A stretch of DNA of 43,520 nucleotides from the NCBI RefSeq assembly GCF_001905005.1, contig NZ_LWKZ01000014.1:1-43520 (forward strand). Direction: 5' to 3'. A program made the translations under genes and the position numbers. Positions 37,997 to 43,520 of this stretch are shown piece after piece; the first letter of the stretch is position 1; each line of letters begins with the position of its first letter. The stretch comes from Streptomyces sp. CB02923 (lineage in GTDB: Bacteria; Actinomycetota; Actinomycetes; Streptomycetales; Streptomycetaceae). The notes under the pieces were generated by a model. The model made no database searches, was not told where the DNA came from, and was given only the letters and a program-made list of their open reading frames with translations.

Positions 37997-39171
37997 GCCT
38001 GCTCACCACGGAGCCGGCCGCCGGTGCCGGGCCCGGCACCGGGCGGCGCCGGGTGCTGCTGGCCCCGGTCACCGTCACCCCCTGCAAGCCCTTGACGCAC
38101 AGCCACCTCAAGGGCCTGCTGTGGACCGATGTCATGTACCGGGCCACCTCGCACCTCGCCGATGTGACGTACCGCTACAGCCACACGACGTATGACTGCA
38201 CCGAGCAGACGGCCGGATTCTGGGAGTACCTCGACCGCGTCCAGGGCGACATCGACTACTCCGGCCTGTCCGAGAACGCCATCGGTGAGCTCTACGTCCG
38301 CTACCGCGCCGAGGGCGGCCCGGTGACACCGGACGCCCTGCGGCCCTACCGCGAAGCCGTCGAACACCACGGCTGGACCCACCCCGCCGCCGTACGGATT
38401 CTGGAGCACTGGACGTCGCAGTACGCCGCACTCGGGCTGCACGACCCCGGTCTCGACCGCCACCAGCCGCCCGCCTTCGGCCTGGACCAAGCACTCACGC
38501 GCCTGGACGGCCTGGGGTTCTGCCTCGACCTGCGCCCCGACGGCGGCCCGGTCTACCTGGACGCGACCCGGTACGGCATGCCGTTGCGGCAGATCGTCTC
38601 GGCCGACGGGCAGCCCAACTACCTGGCCTGCGCGCTCCGCGAACTGCTCCCCCTCGCCCCGGAGTACGACGAGGTGGTGCTGCTCTTCGACCAGGACCTG
38701 GACCCCGACTACCAGCTCCTGCAACGGGTGCTGTCGTCCGCCGGACCCGACGTCCACCGCGTCGCCCTCGGCCGGGTGCCCATCGACGGCCGGATACGTT
38801 CCTCCCGGCACGGCGAATGGCGTGGCCACACCGTCGCCGACCTGATCGACGGCATCGCCACGGAACACGACCGGGCGGTGACCAGCCTCGGCGTACGGCT
38901 GTACTTCATCGCGACCCTCGGCCCGGGGCAGCGCCAGTCCTTCCGGGACGACCTGCTGCGCGGCTGTCTGGACCGGGCGCGGCGGCTGCTGGACCGGGGG
39001 CCCGCCGGGTACGGCACGCCCGCGGAGGCCGCCGCGGCGGTCGCCGACGCCCTGGCCGGGCACCGGGGCCGCGACCACCTCCACGTCGATCCGTACCGGC
39101 TCACGTCGGGTCTGCTCGCCAGGCGGCGCAGGGTTCCGGTGTCCGAACTGGCGACGGCGGTGTTCACATGA
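37993..39171 (+). CDS. Class I aminoacyl-tRNA-synthetase core homologue, ArgRS-like
   Basis: A 392-residue protein that I read as a stand-alone relative of the arginyl-tRNA synthetase catalytic core. PLTHSHLKGLLWTDVMYR (residues 33-50) aligns with the HIGH region of ArgRS (PLHVGHLRGAVVGD-type), with Thr35-His36-Ser37-His38 in the HIGH position. SADGQPNYLACAL (203-215) matches the ArgRS DGTPTYxxxD block. GRIRSSRHG (266-274) followed by VADLIDGI matches its KMSKS region. No anticodon-binding domain and no N-terminal tRNA-recognition domain are present, so charging of tRNA is unlikely. By analogy with MshC and similar relatives it may form an aminoacyl-AMP and ligate it to a small molecule. It is coupled by ATGA overlaps on both sides. 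Confidence 0.6.
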   Translation: MSLLTTEPAAGAGPGTGRRRVLLAPVTVTPCKPLTHSHLKGLLWTDVMYRATSHLADVTYRYSHTTYDCTEQTAGFWEYLDRVQGDIDYSGLSENAIGELYVRYRAEGGPVTPDALRPYREAVEHHGWTHPAAVRILEHWTSQYAALGLHDPGLDRHQPPAFGLDQALTRLDGLGFCLDLRPDGGPVYLDATRYGMPLRQIVSADGQPNYLACALRELLPLAPEYDEVVLLFDQDLDPDYQLLQRVLSSAGPDVHRVALGRVPIDGRIRSSRHGEWRGHTVADLIDGIATEHDRAVTSLGVRLYFIATLGPGQRQSFRDDLLRGCLDRARRLLDRGPAGYGTPAEAAAAVADALAGHRGRDHLHVDPYRLTSGLLARRRRVPVSELATAVFT

Positions 39172-39914
39172 CGCTCTCGCAGAGCCTGTTACGGAGCCGG
39201 GCCGCGGAGCGCGTCCGGGCCGCCCACCCCGCGCTGGCCGCGAAGTTCGACCTGGAGGACGCGGACGGCCTCCTGGCGGCCCAGTCGGAGATCGCCTCCC
39301 TGGCGGAGTCCTCCGACACCCAGGCCGTGGTCGTGCTGCGCCGCTTCTCCCTCGCGGCGTGGGTGCGCGCCACCTGCGGCTTCGCGGCCGGGGTGAGCCC
39401 GGACCGCGCGGTGCGGTGGCGGCAGGCGTTCACCCGTACGGTCTTCCTGGCCGGGAACCCGGACCAGCTGCGGGAACGGTTCGCCTTCGATCACATCAGC
39501 GAGGACGGGTCGGCTGCCTGGCGCGGCCCGGAGCCGGCCTCCGCGTCGGCCGCCCTGCGGCGGCTGCTGAAACGCTTCGACAGTGAGCGTGCGCTGCCGA
39601 TCGGGCCCGCCGTACGGATTCCGCTCGCGGGCCCGGACCACGGGTCGCACGCACGGCACCCCGTACGCCGGGACCTCTACGTCGCCACGTCCGGTATGGC
39701 CCTCTCGGCGTACCTGGTCCACGTCAACCACCTGCTCGTCGAAGCCGTCATGGACGGACTGATCGCGCCCGGCGACGAGTTGACGGTCCGTGAGCTGCCG
39801 AGTCTGGTGGGCGCGTCCGTCCCCTTCGCGTCCCTGCGCATCGGCGTGGATGCCTGTCGCCCCGACCGGCTCAGGGCCTACGCCGCCCTGACAGAGGAGA
39901 TCACCCGTGTCTGA
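39168..39914 (+). CDS. Unrecognised operon protein, 248 residues
   Basis: I do not recognise this protein. It has a helical opening (SQSLLRSRAAERVRAAHPAL), a Cys within VRATCGFAAG, and later SGMALSAYLVHVNHLLVEA and ELTVRELPSLVGASVPFA. There is no signal peptide, membrane helix or nucleotide-binding motif. Codon use is like that of its neighbours, and it is coupled to both of them (ATGA with the ArgRS-like gene, 8-bp overlap with the next), so it is real and belongs to the pathway. It could be a partner subunit of the ArgRS-like protein or an enzyme of unknown type; I cannot tell. Confidence 0.7.
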   Translation: MTLSQSLLRSRAAERVRAAHPALAAKFDLEDADGLLAAQSEIASLAESSDTQAVVVLRRFSLAAWVRATCGFAAGVSPDRAVRWRQAFTRTVFLAGNPDQLRERFAFDHISEDGSAAWRGPEPASASAALRRLLKRFDSERALPIGPAVRIPLAGPDHGSHARHPVRRDLYVATSGMALSAYLVHVNHLLVEAVMDGLIAPGDELTVRELPSLVGASVPFASLRIGVDACRPDRLRAYAALTEEITRV

Positions 39915-40707
39915 ATCAGACGTGCCCGTACCGCCCTCGGCGGCCATCGGGAGGGCCGGCCGCCACAGCTCCGGCGCGGCCGCCACCCGCCGCGTCCGCT
40001 TCGGCTATCACGGCTCCACCGCGGTCGCCGACTTGATCATCCGTGCCGCGGGCCGGGACACCGCCGATGTCGACCTGATCCAGTACGACGTCGCCGACCC
40101 GTTCGCCGAGCTGCGCGCGGGCCGCCTGGACGTGATGATCGGCAAGTTCGCCGTCCGCGAGCCCGACCTCCGCTGCAGCACGGTGCTGACCAGCGAACCC
40201 CGCGTGGCGGCCGTGAGCACGGCGCACCCCTTGGCGCGTCGGGAGACGGTTTCCGTGGAGGAGATCGCCGATTACGAAACCTTCGACCGGCCGGGAACAC
40301 TGCCCGGGTACATCTGGGACCAGGTCGTCCCGCCGGTGACCCCGGCGGGTCGCGGGCTCCGGCGCGTTCACCCGTTCCTCTCGCCCCGGCAGCTGATGGC
40401 GCTGGTCGCCGAAGGGCGGGCGGTGCACATGTCCGTCGGCTCCATCGGCGATGTCACCCCGCCCGGTGTCATCGTCATTCCGGTCCACGACCTGGCTCCC
40501 GCCCCGGTCTGCCTGGTCTGGCGTGCGGAGGGGCAGCTTCCGGACCACGTCGGACGGTTCGTCGCCGACGCGCAGGCCGGGGCGCAAGCTGAGGCGCAGG
40601 CCGGAGCGCAGGCCGGGGCGCAAGCCGATGTACGAGCCGGGGTGCAAGCCGGAGCGCGGTGTGACGCGGCGGCCGGGTCCGGCACGACGCCGGAGGCCGT
40701 CCGATGA
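39907..40707 (+). CDS. LysR-type effector-binding domain without a DNA-binding domain
   Basis: A 266-residue protein whose residues 28-220 read like the periplasmic-binding-protein-fold effector domain of LysR regulators. RVRFGYHGSTAVADLIIRAA is the usual first strand and helix. FAELRAGRLDVMIGKF is the hinge region, and VAAVSTAHPLARRETVSVEEI is the stretch after the plVLV strand. No helix-turn-helix precedes it: the 27 residues before it are a disordered Ser/Ala/Pro leader. It is thus a free ligand-binding domain or an enzyme derived from one. The C-terminus has AQAGAQAE-type repeats. A GTG start with GAGGAG about 7 bases upstream fits the 8-bp overlap with the preceding gene. Confidence 0.75.
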   Translation: MSESDVPVPPSAAIGRAGRHSSGAAATRRVRFGYHGSTAVADLIIRAAGRDTADVDLIQYDVADPFAELRAGRLDVMIGKFAVREPDLRCSTVLTSEPRVAAVSTAHPLARRETVSVEEIADYETFDRPGTLPGYIWDQVVPPVTPAGRGLRRVHPFLSPRQLMALVAEGRAVHMSVGSIGDVTPPGVIVIPVHDLAPAPVCLVWRAEGQLPDHVGRFVADAQAGAQAEAQAGAQAGAQADVRAGVQAGARCDAAAGSGTTPEAVR

Positions 40708-41615
40708 CGGCCGCGCGCCCCATGCCCGTGGTCCTGCTGCACGCTCTGGCCCTCGACTCCTCGATGTGGTCGGCGCAGGCGGCGGCCCTGCGCCGACGGG
40801 GCCACCACGTCCTCGTGCCGGACCAGAGGGGTTTCGGCCGCTCCCCGCTCGGCGGCACCGGAGCCCCCTCCCACACCCACGCCCACCCCGCCCCCTCCCT
40901 GGACGTGGTGGCCGACGACCTGGCCCGCCTGCTCGACGAGCAGGGCGTGGACCGCTTCGGGCTGGCCGGCTGTTCGATGGGCGGATACGTGGCGATGGCC
41001 TTCCTCCGGCGCCACCCCGGGCGCGTACGGGCCCTCGCCCTGCTGTCCACCAAGGCCGGACCGGACCCGGACGCCGCACGAGCCGACCGGGAGAAGTTCG
41101 CCCGTCTGGTCACCGATCCGGGCACCGGGCCCGGCCTTGTCGAAGCCACCACCCCGCTGCTGGTCGGCGCGACCAGCCGTGGCCGCTCCGGGCTCGTGGC
41201 GCGGCTGCTGTCCGACGCCCGCGCGGCGCCCCCGGCATCCCTGGCGTGGGCCCAGCGGGCCATCGCCGCCCGCCCCGACTCCCTGCCCCTGCTGCGGTCC
41301 ACGGACATTCCGGCCCTGGTGATCGCGGGGGCGGAGGACGAACTCGTCCCTCTGCCCGAGGCCCGCTCCATGGCACGGGCGCTGCCCCAAGGGCGCCTGC
41401 TGACCGTCCCGGAAGCCGGGCACCTGCCGCCTCTGGAAGCCCCCGAAGTGATCAGCGAGGCGCTCGCCGCCCTGTTCGCCGCCCCGGCACCGTCGCCGGT
41501 GGTCACGCCCGCTACGCCCGCCGGCCAGGTGACCGAGCCCACCGATCCGCCCGAGCCGACCGAATCAACCGAACCGCCCGAGCCCGCCACTCCCGGGAGC
41601 CACCATGCTCACTGA
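40704..41615 (+). CDS. Alpha/beta hydrolase (first of two)
   Basis: A 303-residue hydrolase-fold enzyme. VVLLHALALDSSMW is the oxyanion strand, the nucleophile elbow is GCSMGGY (Ser91), and the acid and base are Asp212 (AGAEDELVPL) and His240 (PEAGHLPPLE). The arrangement resembles 3-oxoadipate enol-lactonase-like esterases. A Pro/Ala/Glu/Thr-rich tail of about 45 residues follows the fold, built from TEPTDP-type repeats. The start overlaps the LysR-domain gene (ATGA), and the end overlaps the methyltransferase by 11 bp. It could release, cyclise or hydrolyse an ester or amide of the product; the reaction cannot be inferred. Confidence 0.85.
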   Translation: MTAARPMPVVLLHALALDSSMWSAQAAALRRRGHHVLVPDQRGFGRSPLGGTGAPSHTHAHPAPSLDVVADDLARLLDEQGVDRFGLAGCSMGGYVAMAFLRRHPGRVRALALLSTKAGPDPDAARADREKFARLVTDPGTGPGLVEATTPLLVGATSRGRSGLVARLLSDARAAPPASLAWAQRAIAARPDSLPLLRSTDIPALVIAGAEDELVPLPEARSMARALPQGRLLTVPEAGHLPPLEAPEVISEALAALFAAPAPSPVVTPATPAGQVTEPTDPPEPTESTEPPEPATPGSHHAH

Positions 41616-42549
41616 CGACCACGCCGCCTGGGGCTATGCCTCCTCCACCGGGCTGGGCTTCACCCACCACACCATCGTCGACGCCCACTTCGCGGCCTGC
41701 CGCGACCCCTACCTCGAACTGCTGGTGAGGGCCGGCATCCAGCCCGGCTGGCGCGTACTCGACGTGGGCTGCGGCAGCGGCGAGTTCCTGCCGCATCTCG
41801 CCCGCATCACGGGGGAGGGCGGCCACCTGTCGGCCGTCGACCTCGCCGACGAACATGTGGCTCTGGTGGAGCAGCGGTCCCAGGAGTGGGACCTGCCCTG
41901 CTCCTTCGACGTCCGGCAGGGCAGTGCGCTCCGGCTTCCGTACGCCGACGACTCCTTCGACGCCGTATGGTGCGCCAACACCGTGCAGTATCTGGACGAC
42001 GACCAACTCGCGACCGCGCTGAGCGAAATGCGCCGAGTGGTACGTGCCGGAGGCATCGTCGCCGTCAAGGAGCTGGACGCGAGCCTGATCACGGCACGCC
42101 CGGCACCTCCGTACCTCTTCAGCGACTTCTTCCGCGCCGCCGCGGCGGCGCCCGGCTACGCGCGACAGCTGCTGCGGACCCGTGACCTGCACCGGTGGCT
42201 GCGCGAAGCCGGGCTGAGCGACGTCCGGCAGCAGACGGCGCTGATCGAACACCATGCGCCGCTCAGCACCGCCGCCAGGGAGTTCTACGGCCTGGCCTGC
42301 GCGCGACTGGCCGACCAGGCCAGGACCGCGGCCACGGCTGCGCACGAGGGGGCAGGGGCAGATGCGAATGCGGTTGCGGATGTGGTCGCGAGGGAAGCGT
42401 GGGATGCCTTCGCCGACCCCAACGGACCGGAGCACCCGCTCGACGCCCCGTACGCCTACATCAGCGAGGGAAACGCACTCGCCGTCGGCATCGTGCCGTC
42501 CGACGACGCCTCTTCCCGGCCGCCCGCCGGCGCGGACCCCGGCCTGTGA
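41605..42549 (+). CDS. Class I SAM-dependent methyltransferase (UbiE-like)
   Basis: A 314-residue methyltransferase, the second in the operon and of a different family from the LCMT-type one. Motif I is VLDVGCGSGEFLPHLARI (from ~50), motif II is HLSAVDLADEHVALVEQ, and motif IV is YADDSFDAVWCANTVQYL, followed by LSEMRRVVRAGGIVAVKEL. These are the blocks of UbiE/COQ5-like enzymes that methylate C, N or O atoms of small molecules. The C-terminal part (from ~190) is a helical lid. GGGAGCC lies a few bases before the ATG, and the gene begins within the hydrolase gene. The substrate is unknown. Confidence 0.88.
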   Translation: MLTDDHAAWGYASSTGLGFTHHTIVDAHFAACRDPYLELLVRAGIQPGWRVLDVGCGSGEFLPHLARITGEGGHLSAVDLADEHVALVEQRSQEWDLPCSFDVRQGSALRLPYADDSFDAVWCANTVQYLDDDQLATALSEMRRVVRAGGIVAVKELDASLITARPAPPYLFSDFFRAAAAAPGYARQLLRTRDLHRWLREAGLSDVRQQTALIEHHAPLSTAAREFYGLACARLADQARTAATAAHEGAGADANAVADVVAREAWDAFADPNGPEHPLDAPYAYISEGNALAVGIVPSDDASSRPPAGADPGL

Positions 42550-42561
42550 GAGGAGAACGCC

Positions 42562-43341
42562 TTGCCGGTCGTTTCCGTTCACGGCACACCGGTCCACTAC
42601 ACCGCCGAGGGAACCGGCCCCGGGCTGCTGCTGGTGCACGCCGCGGGCATGGACTCGGAGACGGCCTTCGGGGAGCTGCGGGGTGAGTTCACCGGACGGC
42701 ACACCGTCATCACGCCCGACTTCTCGGGCAGCGGGAAGACGCCCGTCGGCGAGGGCCCGCTGACGGTCGGCAGGCTGGCCGGTCAGGTGGTCGGGGCCGC
42801 CTGCGACGTGACCGACGAGCCGTTCGACGTGGTGGGCTTCTCGCTGGGCGCGGTCGTCGCGGCGGCTGCCGCGGCGGACCACCCCGGCCGCGTACGCCGT
42901 CTGGTCCTGGTCTGCGGCTGGTACCGCGGTGACGATCCGCGCCAACGGGTGCAGATGGACCTGTGGCAGCGGCTCGCCACGCTCGACGAGGAGGCGTACG
43001 CGCAGTTCACCGCCCTGATGGTGTTCTCGCCCCGCTACCTGTCGGAGGTGGGCGCCGACGGGATCAGGGCAGGCATGGACCTGATCACCGTGGAGACCGG
43101 TCTCCGGCGGCAGATGGAACTGGTCGCCGCCGCGGACCTGCGCGACCGGATCGCGTCGGTCGCTGCGCCCACGCTCGTGGTGGGCGCGGCACACGATCAC
43201 TGGATACCGGTCGAGCACGCCCGCGCCACACACCGGGCGATCACCGCGAGCCGTTACGCCGAAATCGACAGCGGCCACCTGGCGATCTTCGAGAAGCCGC
43301 GTGAACTGTGCGGTCTGGTGAAGGATTTCATCGAGGAGTGA
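42562..43341 (+). CDS. Alpha/beta hydrolase (second of two)
   Basis: A 259-residue hydrolase. GLLLVHAAGMDSETAF is the oxyanion region, the nucleophile elbow is VGFSLGAV (Ser94), and Asp212 (AAHDHWIP) and His239 (SGHLAIFE) complete the triad. The fold is compact with no extra tail. Translation starts at TTG (42562) after GAGAGGAG, a strong ribosome-binding site; no ATG or GTG fits as well. It follows the methyltransferase by 12 bp and is the last gene of the operon before a strong stem-loop. Two hydrolases in one short pathway suggest separate roles, for example release and activation, but this is inference. Confidence 0.87.
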   Translation: MPVVSVHGTPVHYTAEGTGPGLLLVHAAGMDSETAFGELRGEFTGRHTVITPDFSGSGKTPVGEGPLTVGRLAGQVVGAACDVTDEPFDVVGFSLGAVVAAAAAADHPGRVRRLVLVCGWYRGDDPRQRVQMDLWQRLATLDEEAYAQFTALMVFSPRYLSEVGADGIRAGMDLITVETGLRRQMELVAAADLRDRIASVAAPTLVVGAAHDHWIPVEHARATHRAITASRYAEIDSGHLAIFEKPRELCGLVKDFIEE

Positions 43342-43419
43342 GTCCCGGCCCCAGCCCCTGTCTCAGCCCCTGTCCCAGCCCCGGTCCCAGTCCCGCGGAC
43401 GGGCGCGGGCCGGGCGCAC

Positions 43420-43457
43420 CCGGGCCCCGGAAGCTGTCCACAGCTTCCGGGGCCCGG
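43420..43457. terminator. Strong stem-loop ending the biosynthetic operon
   Basis: A perfect 17-bp stem (43420-43436 with 43441-43457) around a TCCA tetraloop, 79 bp after the last stop. There is no T tract. It may also terminate a gene entering from the right on the minus strand, of which at most a few codons could lie in the window (possible TAG at 43502-43504). Confidence 0.85.
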
Positions 43458-43520
43458 CGAGCAACTGGTTCAGCGGCCTTGCTCAGGAGCCGAAGCCGTT
43501 CCTAGGCGCTGTTTCTCGGA

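Noticed and set aside
43308..43505. Small plus-strand frame at the right edge
   Set aside because: It overlaps the last hydrolase and runs through the terminator; its content is SPGPSP-type repeats from CCCCAGTCCC DNA.

Overview
The window is a high-GC actinobacterial chromosome segment, almost certainly Streptomyces or a close relative. The signs are near-universal G/C in third codon positions, many ATGA/GTGA gene overlaps, a DUF5753/DUF397 regulator pair, an EACC1/caspase pair, a mycobacteria/actinomycete-type ars operon, and a gene order (XRE regulator plus DUF397 gene, GPP34 gene, D-Ala-D-Ala carboxypeptidase) that I recall from the S. coelicolor SCO4439-SCO4442 neighbourhood. No species can be named from this alone.

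Layout. (1) 1-6014: a peptide/nickel-type ABC importer (two permeases, a fused double ATPase, a lipoprotein binding protein), opposed by a sodium:solute symporter (6052-7638). (2) 7961-9886: an SDR oxidoreductase divergent from an unrecognised 307-residue protein. (3) 10092-17755: DUF397 protein and its XRE partner, a GPP34 (GOLPH3-like) protein, a large S11 D-Ala-D-Ala carboxypeptidase with a ~560-residue low-complexity cytoplasmic arm, and a GT39-type membrane glycosyltransferase. (4) 17819-20042: an ArsR-fold regulator divergent from a PEP mutase/isocitrate lyase family enzyme, and a small secreted protein. (5) 20337-25723: a lipoprotein and histidine kinase pair with no response regulator beside it. 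It converges on a transmembrane caspase-like protein that carries an extracytoplasmic phytase-esterase-like domain and is preceded by its EACC1 partner. (6) 25866-29164: RecQ helicase, a DUF4232 secreted protein, and a small Cys-rich protein. (7) 29446-32017: arsI divergent from arsR-acr3-arsC, followed by tRNA-Arg(CCT). (8) 33169-43341: ten same-strand genes, mostly overlapping, that look like a small biosynthetic operon without PKS or NRPS: P-loop kinase, GH3-type acyl amido synthetase, two methyltransferases, FAD monooxygenase, a class I (ArgRS-like) aminoacyl-tRNA-synthetase core homologue, an unknown protein, a LysR effector domain with no HTH, and two alpha/beta hydrolases. It ends in a 17-bp perfect stem-loop.

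The two most interesting systems are the operon at 33169-43341 and the EACC1/caspase module at 22569-25723. The operon contains two unrelated carboxylate-adenylating folds (GH3 and ArgRS-like) and no modular assembly line. In the caspase module a cytoplasmic death-protease domain is joined through one membrane helix to an outside propeller-like domain. EACC1-caspase pairs are a known class of biological-conflict systems; the particular fusion and the 30-bp repeat array between the two genes are what deserve a look.

A general feature of the window is the number of short in-frame tandem repeats (6 to 33 bp units) lying in protein tails, linkers and even inside a kinase catalytic domain. All identifications are by eye from sequence motifs; no database search was run.
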